Assembly (NCBI GenBank): GCA_040768445.1
Contig: JAXGMV010000001.1
Location: forward strand, 1,364,001-1,428,000
Source of the DNA: JAXGMV01 sp040768445
Lineage (GTDB): Bacteria > Chloroflexota > Anaerolineae > Anaerolineales > Anaerolineaceae
Length of the DNA stretch: 64,000 nt
Reading direction: 5' to 3'
Under the pieces are notes generated by a model. It ran no database searches. It saw only the letters and a program-made list of their open reading frames with translations, and had not been told where the DNA came from. Positions 49,244-58,635 of the stretch are shown here, piece by piece; positions within the stretch are counted from its first letter, which is position 1; each line of letters opens with the position of its first letter. A program made the translations under genes and the position numbers.

Positions 49244-50617
49244 ATGACAAAAAAAACCCTTGCATACCTTGAATCGCAATATGACAGAATCCAGGATCGG
49301 TTATTTGAGTTCATCAGTATTCCAAGTATCAGCGCTGATACCAATTTCCAAACAGGAATTGATACGGCGGCCGATTGGTTGGTAAAACAGTTGGCATCAG
49401 CCGGGTTGAAACGAGCCACGCGTTTTGAGACCCCGCGTAACCCATTGGTATATGCGGAGTGGCTGGAAGCACCGGGCAAGCCTACTATTTTGATCTATGG
49501 CCATTATGATGTGCAGCCAGTGGACCCGCTGGATAAATGGCACACTGAGCCTTTTGAACCAGTGATCAAAGAGGGCAGGATTTATGCCCGCGGCGCATCG
49601 GACGATAAAGCGCCGGTTCTGACCACCATTGAGGTGGCCAGGGCATTGCTTGCAGTTGAAGGTAAACTGCCCGTGAATGTCAAGTTTCTGTTTGAAGGTG
49701 AAGAGGAAATTGGCAGCCCAAGTATTGATGACTTTATGCAAACGCATGCTGACCTGCTGGCGTGTGATTTTGTTGTGTCCTGCGACGGCGCCATGTGGCG
49801 TCCAGGTGAACCTTCACTGATTGTCGCCAGCCGCGGCAGTGTATCGTTGGAATTTTCATTGTACGGACCGAAAAAAGACCTGCACTCCGGTCGGCACGGC
49901 GGCGCTGTGGCAAACCCCCTGCATGCCATGACCGAACTTCTTGCAAGCCTGCATACACCGGACGGTAAGATAGCTGTAAAAGGTTTCTACTCCGATGTGA
50001 AGGAACTGTCATCGGCTGAACGCGCAGCCATCCAGACGATTGAGTTTGATGAACAGCAGTACCTGGATGAGGTTGGTTCTCCTGAAGGATTTGGCGAGCC
50101 GGGTTACAGCCTGCTGGAGCGCAACTGGGTCAGGCCGACGCTTGAAATCGTCGGGATGTGGGGCGGCTACCAGGGTGAAGGTATGAAGACCGTACTGCCG
50201 GCAGAAGCGCATGCCAAGATCAGCTGTCGCCTGGTACCGGATCAATCTCCCGGTGATATTAGCGAAAAAATCAAATCTCACCTGCTGGTGCATAAACCGG
50301 CAGGCGTTACGCTGGAGATCAAAAGCTCTGAAAGCGGCGTGCCGGCATACAGCATCTCTGAAAATCATCCCGGCGTAAAAACTGCAAGGAGTGTTCTTAA
50401 AGATATTTTCCAGCAGGAACCAATAATAGTCCGTATCGGTGCGACGCTGCCAATAGCTGAGGCTTTCAGAAACTATTTGAACGCTGATACCGTGTTCTTC
50501 TCATTCTCGACGGTTGATGAAGATTATCACGCACCAAATGAATTTTTCCGGGTGCATCGCTTGAAAGATGGCTTAAAGGCCTGGGTGCTGTATTTGGATA
50601 GACTTGCTGCTGAATAA
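49244..50617 (+). CDS. M20-family dipeptidase
   Basis: 457 residues. IYGHYDVQPVDP (His87, Asp89), RGASDDKAP (bridging Asp), FEGEEEIGSP (catalytic Glu and metal Glu), and CDGAMWRPGEP follow the M20 pattern of cytosolic dipeptidases of the CNDP2/DapE-like branch. Two metals, usually Zn or Mn, are bound. It cleaves dipeptides or acyl-amino acids, fitting a locus with peptide-type importers. ATG 49244 has GGAG seven bases upstream. The M32 gene starts 25 bases after its stop. Confidence 0.92.
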   Translation: MTKKTLAYLESQYDRIQDRLFEFISIPSISADTNFQTGIDTAADWLVKQLASAGLKRATRFETPRNPLVYAEWLEAPGKPTILIYGHYDVQPVDPLDKWHTEPFEPVIKEGRIYARGASDDKAPVLTTIEVARALLAVEGKLPVNVKFLFEGEEEIGSPSIDDFMQTHADLLACDFVVSCDGAMWRPGEPSLIVASRGSVSLEFSLYGPKKDLHSGRHGGAVANPLHAMTELLASLHTPDGKIAVKGFYSDVKELSSAERAAIQTIEFDEQQYLDEVGSPEGFGEPGYSLLERNWVRPTLEIVGMWGGYQGEGMKTVLPAEAHAKISCRLVPDQSPGDISEKIKSHLLVHKPAGVTLEIKSSESGVPAYSISENHPGVKTARSVLKDIFQQEPIIVRIGATLPIAEAFRNYLNADTVFFSFSTVDEDYHAPNEFFRVHRLKDGLKAWVLYLDRLAAE

Positions 50618-50642
50618 GCAATATTTAGAAAGGAAAATAATT

Positions 50643-52175
50643 ATGAGTGCATATGATGAATTTACTGCTCACATAGCAAAAATTAATGACCTGTGCTGTG
50701 TATTAAACCTGCTGACGTGGGATTCACGCACGCAAATGCCAGAAGGCGGCATTGAAACACGCGGCTACCAGATCAGTACGGTTGCCGGTGTCGCGCAGGA
50801 AATGTTTACCAACCCCAAGACGTTGCAACTGATCGACGCAGCTGAGAAGGAAGTGGCTGGCGAACCTGAAGATAGCTATCGCGTTAGGGCTGTGAAGTAC
50901 GCCCGTGAACATTATGAAATTGCCCGCCGCATCCCTGCATCAGTGGTCACCGAATTGAATGAGTTGAAGTCCATGTCACAGGCTGTGTGGATTGAAGCGC
51001 GCCAGAAAAATGACTTCAAGATGTTTGCCCCTTACCTGGCGAAAATGGTAGGGCTGCAGCAAAAGATTGCTGAAGCAATTGGCTACAAAGAGCATCCCTA
51101 TGATGCCCTGTTAGTGCGCTACGAGCCCGGCATGACAGCCAGGCGGCTGAAAGAATTGTTTGCCGAGCTTAAAGCCGGCCTGACGCCTATCCTTGAGCGA
51201 GCGAAGGCTTATCCCGAGGCGCGGCATGATTTTCTGACTGAAAGAGTATACCTGGCTGACAAACAAAAAGCCTTTGCAACTGAAATCTCCAGAAAATTTG
51301 GTTATGATTTCAACCGCGGCCGCATTGATCTGACTGTCCACCCGTTTGAAATTTCCTTCACCCGCCAGGATGTGCGCATTACTACCCGTTACGATGAGAA
51401 GTATGCTCCCCAGGCGTTATTTGGCTTATTCCATGAGACAGGGCATGGTCTTTACGAGCAGGGTGCTGACCCTTCCATTACGCGGACTGCATTGGCAACC
51501 GACCTGCTTGACCTGTATGCGGTGGCCGGTACCAGCTACGGTGCCCATGAAGCACAGTCACGCTTGTGGGAGAACCTGGTCGGACGCAGTGAAGTATTCT
51601 GGAAGAACCAATTCCCGCTGCTGCAATCCTACTTCCCTGAACAGCTCAAGGATGTAGACGCTGAAGCATTCTATCGTGCAGTTAACCGAGTCAAACCCAG
51701 CCTGGTTCGTACCGAGTCTGATGAAATTACCTACAATTTCCACATCATGATCCGGGTCGAGATTGAAATGGGCCTGCTGGATGGCACGATTTCAATTGAA
51801 AAACTACCAGAGATATGGAAAGCCAAGTACGAAGAATACCTTGGCGTTACGCCTCCGAATGACACATTGGGTGCACTGCAGGACATTCACTGGTCATCCG
51901 GTTTGTTTGGCTCCTTCTGCACCTATACCATTGGGAACATCATGTCAGCTCAGTTCTATGAAGCTGCCCTGAAACAGAACCCGGCCATTAAACCGGCGTT
52001 AGAGAAAGGTGAATACAAACCTTTGCTGGATTGGCTGACAGAAAATGTTTACCGCCACGGTCACGCCTTCCTGCCGGATGAACTGCTGCAGCGTTCTACT
52101 GGCAGCAAGCTGAACACCGGGCCTTACCTGCGTTATTTGACCGAGAAATTCGACCTGCTTTTCCCACCTAAGTAA
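50643..52175 (+). CDS. M32-family metallocarboxypeptidase
   Basis: 510 residues, the usual length. HETGH (264-268) is the HExxH zinc motif, followed by the third-ligand Glu region (YGAHEAQSRLWENLVGRS). DSRTQMPEGG, the IRTTxRY-like VRITTRYDEKY block and the late NFHIMIRVEIEMGLLDG are diagnostic of M32. It removes C-terminal residues from peptides, with broad specificity. With the M20 dipeptidase it completes the breakdown of imported peptides. ATG 50643 has AGGA upstream. It is the last gene of the 29 kb locus. Confidence 0.95.
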   Translation: MSAYDEFTAHIAKINDLCCVLNLLTWDSRTQMPEGGIETRGYQISTVAGVAQEMFTNPKTLQLIDAAEKEVAGEPEDSYRVRAVKYAREHYEIARRIPASVVTELNELKSMSQAVWIEARQKNDFKMFAPYLAKMVGLQQKIAEAIGYKEHPYDALLVRYEPGMTARRLKELFAELKAGLTPILERAKAYPEARHDFLTERVYLADKQKAFATEISRKFGYDFNRGRIDLTVHPFEISFTRQDVRITTRYDEKYAPQALFGLFHETGHGLYEQGADPSITRTALATDLLDLYAVAGTSYGAHEAQSRLWENLVGRSEVFWKNQFPLLQSYFPEQLKDVDAEAFYRAVNRVKPSLVRTESDEITYNFHIMIRVEIEMGLLDGTISIEKLPEIWKAKYEEYLGVTPPNDTLGALQDIHWSSGLFGSFCTYTIGNIMSAQFYEAALKQNPAIKPALEKGEYKPLLDWLTENVYRHGHAFLPDELLQRSTGSKLNTGPYLRYLTEKFDLLFPPK

Positions 52176-52190
52176 ACCGATATCACAGAT

Positions 52191-52224
52191 ATCCACCGCC
52201 ATCTAAACTGGCGGTGGATTTTTG
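52191..52224 (+). terminator. Terminator of the large locus
   Basis: ATCCACCGCC (52191-52200) pairs perfectly with GGCGGTGGAT (52210-52219) and runs into a T tract. It is strong on the plus strand, 15 bases after the M32 stop, and ends the 23242-52175 gene series. Confidence 0.88.
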
Positions 52225-52226
52225 TA

Positions 52227-53591
52227 TTAATATTGACGCGCCAGGGCAGCTGTCCGGCGGGCAAGGTCTGAAATACTGCTGCTCTCGGCGCCGCGTACAC
52301 TGCTCTCCAGCCGGTCATTCAAAAGGGCGAGCCAATTGTCCGGCAGGGCTGATGCTCCCAACACCACGCCTGCGACTGAACCGGCAGTTGCCGCATTACA
52401 GTCAGTATCAAAGCCAGCACTGACGGCAATGCCGATGGTGCGGGTAAAGTCCATTCCGCCATAGAGCAATGCTGCTGCAACCACCAGCGCATTGGGGAGC
52501 ACATGCGCCCAGTGATAGAAATTGGTCTCATCCCAATCCTGGTGAATCAGGTCAATAACTGCGTCACAGGTGATGCCGGCCTGGTGGTACTCAAGAATCT
52601 TCGAGACAGCATGCCGAAACCGGCTGGTATGCGGAACCTGGCTCAGCCCGATTTTGATGATCTTGAAGGGATCGTTTTCAATAAATGCCGCACTGACCAT
52701 CGCGGCAGACCACATCTCACCATAAATACCGTTCTTGACATGACTGATACTGGCATCACGCCACGCCATTCTGGCGGCACTTTCCACCATACCTGGATTG
52801 ATGTAACCGAACAGGTCAGCCCGTATCTGTGCGCCGATCCACTCGCGGTAGATATTTCTAAAGGTGGCAGAACGAGGCGGCAGGAATTTGTGCGCAAGGT
52901 TGCGGTAGGCAATGCGCTCAGCCGTGAAGGTTTGCAATATTGCCAGCCTGTCCAGCCACAGAGTCGCCAGCTGCTCTGGTGTAAAGTCTCTTCCGTATTG
53001 TTCAACAGCCAGAAGGTTGAGCAGTGTATAGTTGGTATCATCATCTGCCGGTGCGCAGTCTACCAGGTTGATCCAGGCGTTTTTATCACTTGAGAAGGGT
53101 GAGGTGTCTTTGATGTCAAAGCGCTGGCGCAGGTCCTGCGGGTGATTGGAGTGCATGTAAGTGCTGATAGGATAATTGCCGGCGGCCCGGTTGAAGTTCA
53201 CAATCCGTTTGCGCATCCACGACTCGACAGGCTTGCCCAGCAGACAGCCAGCACAACGGCCCAGCCAGCCACCGTGTATTCTGTCAAACAGCTCTTGATC
53301 TTCTAATCTGCGTGCGGAAACAGACAAGGTCTGCTGCCTGCTTTCAAGTATGGCGGGTAGATCTGACGGCTCATTAAATCGAAATCCGGCTTTTTGTGGC
53401 AGTAAAATACTTTCATCCAGCAGACTGGCAGCTAAAGTCTCACGTGAGGGGTCATCTTCTGGCAGAGCCAGGATGCTCTCAATCTTCTCTTCCAGACCCG
53501 TGATGTCTTTGCCTTCATACCGGCACTGCATCAGTTCAAAAGGCAGGTCTTCTGCATAAGTCAGCCAGGCTTGTGATGAGAGTTCTGCCAT
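52227..53591 (-). CDS. ADP-ribosylglycohydrolase family protein
   Basis: 454 residues. HGGWLGRCAGCLLGKP opens the catalytic domain near residue 115. The Mg-binding Asp clusters are PADDDTNYTLL and GFDTDCNAATAGSVAG, as in DraG/ARH-type enzymes. The first 100 residues are an extra N-terminal region without a known match. It would cleave ADP-ribose from proteins, small molecules or nucleotides. ATG 53591 has GGAGG six bases upstream. It converges on the large locus and is divergent from the envelope locus. Confidence 0.9.
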   Translation of the reverse strand: MAELSSQAWLTYAEDLPFELMQCRYEGKDITGLEEKIESILALPEDDPSRETLAASLLDESILLPQKAGFRFNEPSDLPAILESRQQTLSVSARRLEDQELFDRIHGGWLGRCAGCLLGKPVESWMRKRIVNFNRAAGNYPISTYMHSNHPQDLRQRFDIKDTSPFSSDKNAWINLVDCAPADDDTNYTLLNLLAVEQYGRDFTPEQLATLWLDRLAILQTFTAERIAYRNLAHKFLPPRSATFRNIYREWIGAQIRADLFGYINPGMVESAARMAWRDASISHVKNGIYGEMWSAAMVSAAFIENDPFKIIKIGLSQVPHTSRFRHAVSKILEYHQAGITCDAVIDLIHQDWDETNFYHWAHVLPNALVVAAALLYGGMDFTRTIGIAVSAGFDTDCNAATAGSVAGVVLGASALPDNWLALLNDRLESSVRGAESSSISDLARRTAALARQY

Positions 53592-53690
53592 TCCAGTCCT
53601 CCACTGATATCTTCTAATCTGCTTGTATTTTAGCACTGCTAATGTACGTGAAGTTGCATTTTAAACCAGGCTTTTAGCCAGATGCATCCA

Positions 53691-53699
53691 TGCTATAAT
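53691..53699 (+). promoter_or_regulatory. Extended -10 promoter of the envelope acylation locus
   Basis: TGCTATAAT, an extended -10, 38 bases before the ATG of the SGNH-like lipoprotein. There is no clear -35. Confidence 0.5.
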
Positions 53700-53736
53700 C
53701 TGATGACTATAACCAGGCTGTAACCCGTAAAACCTG

Positions 53737-55860
53737 ATGAAACGACTTTCCCTGTTCAACATAGCCATACTCACTATCCTGATGTTCGCATTAACTGCCT
53801 GCCAGCCAGAGCAGGAGATGTCTGTTATTGATACGCAGGTGCCGGACGCAGCACAACCGGCTGCACCTTCACAGCCAGTGTTAACAGCACCTTCGGCTGA
53901 AGCACCAGAAGTTCTACAGACCCCCGTTTTTACCCCCAGCACTGTGGTAGAGACTGTTCCACTGGCAGCTGCTTCGCCGACTGCTGATCTCAGGCAGGCA
54001 CCGGAAGACTGGCGAAATTGGCCGGTTATTCCCGAGTACATCTCCCAACAGGCTGTTGAAATTTACCAGAACGGTCTGGCACTGGGCACTGACCCGCAGG
54101 CATTTTCAATTGCCGGCGACTGCCAGGCCATTAAGGATGTGTTTTTCGGGGAATTCGATGACAAACGTAAATACTATCTAGAACCGGGAAAGATTCAACT
54201 GCAGGAGACGATTGATAACTTTCAGGGCTCATTCAACCGTGACGGCACCGCAACACGCGGCGGTTTCACTGTGGCTTCCATCCTCTCACCACTGCATGCT
54301 GATCCTGACTACTGCCAGCCCGGTGAGACGCCGCTTGGTTGCGAGTTCAGACTGCACAACCCCAGTATTTTGATCATTACATTGGAAGTTTGGCGTGACC
54401 CGGCAACCGTGGAACGTTATGAACAATACATGCGCCAGGTGCTGGATGAATCCATTGAACATGGTGTTCTGCCCATCCTGGTCACCAAGGCGGACAAGGC
54501 TGAATCGCGCGAGCATGTTATCAATCCGGCATTGGCACAGTTGGCTTATGAGTATGATATACCGCTGGTTAATTTCTGGCGGGCTGCACAAAGCCTTGAA
54601 AACCAGGGGTTAGACCCCAGCCGTGATTTCTTCCATCTCAGCCCTGAAGGTTGGAAAGTCAAAAGCTACACTGCCCTGGAAGGGCTTGACACGGTTTGGC
54701 GGGCAGTTAGCACGACACAGCAACCTGAAGTTCCTCAGCAACCTGTGGTGACTGCGACATTGGAACCGACAAAGGTTGATCCCCTGCCATCACTGGCTGC
54801 TTCCTTTACTTGTGAAGGCGAGTGCCTGCTGTTCGGGGTAGTTGAAAGATCTGGAAAAGTCCTCCAGCCCCAGGGTGTATTTCGGTATGAAGTGGATACC
54901 CACCAGAAGGTGGAAGTGCTGGGTGAAGGTTTCGCTCTACAGGCTGTTTCGCCGGGGCGGGATGCTGTGCTGGTCAGCAAGGGCAGCGGGTTGTACCTGT
55001 TCAACTCAACCAGCGATCAAAGTGTGTTAATCAGCGCTGATTATTTTACCGAAAGCCCAGCTGGGGCTGTATTTCTCGGTGACAGCCGGCAGGTGGCTTA
55101 CATTGAAGGAAAAAACTACGCTAATAAATTGCTGATGACGCCTGACACTGGCAGCCCTTTAGAATTGGATACAGGGACTGCGACGCCCTACCAGGTTTAT
55201 GGAATGCCGGCTGATGGTCTGCTTTACTGGCGTGATGCCGCTTGTGACCTGAGCCGCGGTTGTGAGCCGGGCGGCGTTTGGCGTTCAGACCCTGGCAAGG
55301 GATTATCTGAGGCTGTTACCGGTGTGATGAACCCGGAGTTCTCACCAGACGGTCAGTCAATAGCATTCATGGACCCTGAATATAACCAGGAATTTGAAAA
55401 TGAATTCAACAACCTGCTGCTGGTTGAGAAACTGCAGGAGGGTTTACTCAGCCGCCGGGCGTTCTATTTCCCGCCTGCAAATGGTTTCAAAGTGCGCCAT
55501 AGGCTTGAGAGCTACGCCTGGACGCCTGCAAACAACAAGCTGGCAGTCATCCTGGATGAGCGCAGTAATTACTATGAGCGCGGTGGACAATTGAAATTGT
55601 TTATCATCCACCTTGATAATGGGATGATGCTGGATTATGAGCGGATTTACGGCATGCAGCCCTTACAAGCCTGGTCTACTGACAGTGAAAAACTGGTTTA
55701 CAGCCTGATGGAGCATACAGATGAAAACGGGTTCTCAATTAAGTTGGTGGTGTTGGAACCCTCAACGCGCACAATGACCGAACATGTTGGCTTTGAATGG
55801 GCAAGCAGCGAGTTTATTTACATCAATCGCATTTATTGGATGACTCCAGGAGCAAAGTGA
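53737..55860 (+). CDS. Lipoprotein with SGNH-like domain (Cys at the nucleophile position) and beta-propeller-like half
   Basis: 707 residues. The lipobox is LTAC (Cys22), then a Pro/Thr/Ala-rich linker to about residue 90. Residues 120-310 look like an SGNH/GDSL domain: SIAGDCQAI where GDS is usual (Cys129), IITLEVWRDP in the middle, and FFHLSPEGW at the end. The C-terminal 350 residues have repeated strand-turn units (NPEFSPDGQSIAFMD) like a TolB/WD-type propeller. It is extracellular and lipid-anchored. As first gene of the MBOAT locus it may handle or bind the modified polymer. Acyltransferase activity with Cys is possible but unproven. Confidence 0.7.
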   Translation: MKRLSLFNIAILTILMFALTACQPEQEMSVIDTQVPDAAQPAAPSQPVLTAPSAEAPEVLQTPVFTPSTVVETVPLAAASPTADLRQAPEDWRNWPVIPEYISQQAVEIYQNGLALGTDPQAFSIAGDCQAIKDVFFGEFDDKRKYYLEPGKIQLQETIDNFQGSFNRDGTATRGGFTVASILSPLHADPDYCQPGETPLGCEFRLHNPSILIITLEVWRDPATVERYEQYMRQVLDESIEHGVLPILVTKADKAESREHVINPALAQLAYEYDIPLVNFWRAAQSLENQGLDPSRDFFHLSPEGWKVKSYTALEGLDTVWRAVSTTQQPEVPQQPVVTATLEPTKVDPLPSLAASFTCEGECLLFGVVERSGKVLQPQGVFRYEVDTHQKVEVLGEGFALQAVSPGRDAVLVSKGSGLYLFNSTSDQSVLISADYFTESPAGAVFLGDSRQVAYIEGKNYANKLLMTPDTGSPLELDTGTATPYQVYGMPADGLLYWRDAACDLSRGCEPGGVWRSDPGKGLSEAVTGVMNPEFSPDGQSIAFMDPEYNQEFENEFNNLLLVEKLQEGLLSRRAFYFPPANGFKVRHRLESYAWTPANNKLAVILDERSNYYERGGQLKLFIIHLDNGMMLDYERIYGMQPLQAWSTDSEKLVYSLMEHTDENGFSIKLVVLEPSTRTMTEHVGFEWASSEFIYINRIYWMTPGAK

Positions 55861-55888
55861 CAATTGCTCAGCGGATAGACAAGACTGA

Positions 55889-56017
55889 ATGAAAAAACTA
55901 CTTGGCGCCATCATTACAAAAGAAAATCTTGCAGCCTTAATACTGTGCTTGATCATCATTGCACTTATTATCATGACGGCTGACCAATCGCCGCTGTGGA
56001 TTTACCAGGGTTTTTAA
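55889..56017 (+). CDS. DltX-like membrane microprotein, candidate acyl shuttle
   Basis: 42 residues. MKKLLGAIITKENL is followed by one membrane helix (LAALILCLIIIALIIM, about 14-29) and a short outer tail ending WIYQGF. Positive residues at the N-terminus predict N-in, C-out. In Dlt systems the microprotein DltX ends in a hexapeptide with the pattern IYxxF, whose Tyr accepts the acyl group from the MBOAT protein and passes it to DltD. This protein has that pattern at its exact C-terminus. It lies 28 bases after the lipoprotein and six before the MBOAT gene. The ribosome site is weak, suggesting coupling. Confidence 0.75.
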   Translation: MKKLLGAIITKENLAALILCLIIIALIIMTADQSPLWIYQGF

Positions 56018-56023
56018 AAGCGT

Positions 56024-57445
56024 ATGGACATCACCATCATCTTGATTATGGCAGTTGTGGCTGTTGTTGTGCGCCTGGCATCTATCAAGGTCAACCGCAT
56101 CATGCTGCTTTTAACTGCCAGCATCCTGGCGGTGTATTGGCTGCAGCCGGCTTTGCCAATCCGCTACCTGGATTTTTGGCTGCCAACCATGGTCATCGGG
56201 CTGGTTGTAATAGGCTGGGTGATTACGACCCCCGCAGCCGAATACAGCAGGCGGGAAAACTTGCTCACAGCCGGCTGGACAGCACTGCTGATTATCCTGC
56301 TGGCAGGTACTCGATATCTCGGATACCAGGAAATCATCACAGCTTCACGGCCGCCGCAGATTTTGCAGGTATTAATTGCATTAGGCTTTACAGCCGCTAT
56401 CGTTATATTGTTGACGAGAACCAAAGGGTCGAGAGCCCCAGTGTTGTGGGGGTATTTTGCCCTTATCCTGCTGATTTTCATCCTCATTAAAACGCCTGAC
56501 CTGGCACTGGCTGCCAGCCGCTGGCTGCATGGATTAATGGGGCAGAATGCCGGCAGGGCTGCGGCCGTTGATATTCGCTGGTTGGGGTATTCCTACATTG
56601 CGTTCAGGCTGATACATACCGTTAGGGATCGTCAGTCAGGCAGGCTGCCGGTTGTGGGTTTGGGTGAATATGTGGTATACATGCTGTTCTTCCCTGCACT
56701 CTCTGCCGGCCCGATCGACCGTGTTGAGCGGTTTGTTACGGATTTGCGAAAACCCCTGCAGTTAAGCGCTGATGACTTCCTGGAGGGGGGTAAACGCATC
56801 ATCCTTGGGATGTTCAAGAAATTTGTAGTGGCAGATGCACTGGCACTGCTCGCCATCAATCGGGCTGCAGTGTTGCAAACAACAGGTGATGGCTGGCTGC
56901 TGCTGATGCTGTATGCCTACAACTTTCAAATTTTCTTCGATTTTTCAGGTTACACAGATATCGCTATTGGCCTGGGCAGGTTCATTGGTATCAACCTGCC
57001 TGAAAACTTCAACCGCCCCTACCGCCAGGTGAACCTGACACAGTTTTGGAATAACTGGCATATGACGCTGACACAATGGCTGCGGGCTTATGTGTTCTTC
57101 CCCATGACACGGCGTTTGAGGCGTGGGAAGCGTAAACTGCCGGGCTGGAGCATCATTTTAATCACCCAGGTGGTCACAATGGGCTTGATCGGGTTGTGGC
57201 ACGGTATCACACCGGGTTTCTTATTCTGGGGCTTGTGGCACGGCTTTGGATTGTTTATCCAGAACCGCTGGTCGGATTGGATGCGCCCGAAGGTGGCTGC
57301 ACTCAATATCCAACCTGCAGGTCAAAAGTTGCTGACTGCGGCTGGTGTTCTTCTAACCTTTCATTATGTCACACTGGGTTGGGCCTGGTTTGCCCTGCCA
57401 GAAGCAGCTGATGCCTGGCACGTTGTGGTGAGGTTATTTTCATGA
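56024..57445 (+). CDS. MBOAT-family O-acyltransferase (DltB/AlgI-like)
   Basis: 473 residues with about ten or more membrane helices. SAGPIDRVERFV, FDFSGYTDIAIGLGRFIGI, NFNRPYRQVNLTQFWNNWHMTLTQW and two LWHG motifs (His393 and His406) are typical of bacterial MBOAT proteins. It should take an acyl group from a cytoplasmic thioester and deliver it to the outer side. Its own C-terminus (WHVVVRLFS) lacks a fused shuttle motif, in agreement with a separate microprotein. It overlaps the following SGNH gene by four bases. Confidence 0.92.
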   Translation: MDITIILIMAVVAVVVRLASIKVNRIMLLLTASILAVYWLQPALPIRYLDFWLPTMVIGLVVIGWVITTPAAEYSRRENLLTAGWTALLIILLAGTRYLGYQEIITASRPPQILQVLIALGFTAAIVILLTRTKGSRAPVLWGYFALILLIFILIKTPDLALAASRWLHGLMGQNAGRAAAVDIRWLGYSYIAFRLIHTVRDRQSGRLPVVGLGEYVVYMLFFPALSAGPIDRVERFVTDLRKPLQLSADDFLEGGKRIILGMFKKFVVADALALLAINRAAVLQTTGDGWLLLMLYAYNFQIFFDFSGYTDIAIGLGRFIGINLPENFNRPYRQVNLTQFWNNWHMTLTQWLRAYVFFPMTRRLRRGKRKLPGWSIILITQVVTMGLIGLWHGITPGFLFWGLWHGFGLFIQNRWSDWMRPKVAALNIQPAGQKLLTAAGVLLTFHYVTLGWAWFALPEAADAWHVVVRLFS

Positions 57446-58584
57446 TCCATGACAATTCCACTCCACAATCAAGCTGGAAAATAATTGTGCGTATCATTCT
57501 GAAAGCGCTGGTACTGTTCATTATTATTAACCTGCTTTATGCTGCTGTGAACCCGCTCCCCCTTCTTGGAAGGCTGACCCTTTATAACAGCCTGCTGCCC
57601 GGCAGGCCGCGTCTGCCGTTTGGAGAGGATCCGCATAAAGCTTATAACTTCAGCATCAACAGCATTGAGGCAATGATTGCTTCACATGAACTTAATGGTG
57701 AGAAGATTTCAGGAGATGAATATCGCATCCTGGTGCTTGGTGATTCGGGTACATGGGGCACCCTGCTAAAGCCTGATCAAACGCTGAGCGGGTTAGTTAA
57801 CATCGCTAGCCTTAATACTCCTGATGGCAGACCAGTACGGGCTTATAACCTGGCATATCCAACGCTGTCTCTCACCAAAGACTTGATGCTGTTAGACGAA
57901 GGGCTGCGCTACCAGCCTGACCTGGTATTGTGGTTGGTGACGCTCGATTCATTCCCGCAAAACAAGCAGATGGAAAATCCGCTTGTTGCCGGTAGCCCTG
58001 ACAGGGCAAAGCGTTTATTGGTGAGCGCTGGTATCACAATACCCGGTGAAGCACAATCATTTACCCGGTCAACCTTCTGGCAGCGAACGATCATTGGCCA
58101 GCGGCGCGCCCTGGCAGATTTGGTGCGCTATCAACTGTATGGGTTTATGTGGGCTGCAACTGGAATTGACCAGGTTTACCCTTCGGATTACCAGCCGGCA
58201 CAACGCGATCTTGAACCAGATGAAACATACAATGGTTGGACGCCACCCAAATTGCCGGTTGATCAGTTGGTGTTTGATATTCTGGCAGCTGGCGTTGATC
58301 TCGCTGGACAGGTGCCGGTGATCATTATCAATGAACCAATCCTTATCAGCGAAGGTCAGAACAGCGACGTGCGTTATAACTACTACTACCCGCGTTGGGC
58401 TTATGACCAGTACCGCCGCCACCTGACCACTTATTGCACTCAGAACAATTTAGCCTCCTATGATTTTTGGGATCTGGTGCCGGAATCTGAATTTACCAAT
58501 ACCGCCATTCATCTGTCCCCGGTAGGCGAGGTAATGCTGGCTGAGGAGGTTATTAATATCCTCACTGAGCAGATCCACAAGTAA
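57442..58584 (+). CDS. Membrane-anchored SGNH-like acyltransferase (DltD/AlgJ-like role)
   Basis: 380 residues. One membrane helix (about 15-36) anchors the protein, with the catalytic part outside. VLGDSGTWG puts the nucleophile at Ser102; DLVLWLVTLDS is the following block; IHLSPVGE gives His357. The Asp usually three residues before this His is Thr354, so the third triad member must come from elsewhere or be absent. In MBOAT systems such proteins receive the acyl group and place it on the envelope polymer. Start overlaps the MBOAT stop by four bases. Confidence 0.8.
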   Translation: MIHDNSTPQSSWKIIVRIILKALVLFIIINLLYAAVNPLPLLGRLTLYNSLLPGRPRLPFGEDPHKAYNFSINSIEAMIASHELNGEKISGDEYRILVLGDSGTWGTLLKPDQTLSGLVNIASLNTPDGRPVRAYNLAYPTLSLTKDLMLLDEGLRYQPDLVLWLVTLDSFPQNKQMENPLVAGSPDRAKRLLVSAGITIPGEAQSFTRSTFWQRTIIGQRRALADLVRYQLYGFMWAATGIDQVYPSDYQPAQRDLEPDETYNGWTPPKLPVDQLVFDILAAGVDLAGQVPVIIINEPILISEGQNSDVRYNYYYPRWAYDQYRRHLTTYCTQNNLASYDFWDLVPESEFTNTAIHLSPVGEVMLAEEVINILTEQIHK

Positions 58585-58635
58585 AATTAGATAATGAACG
58601 ATGCCTGTGCGCAAAACATAATGCCCAATTTTCCA

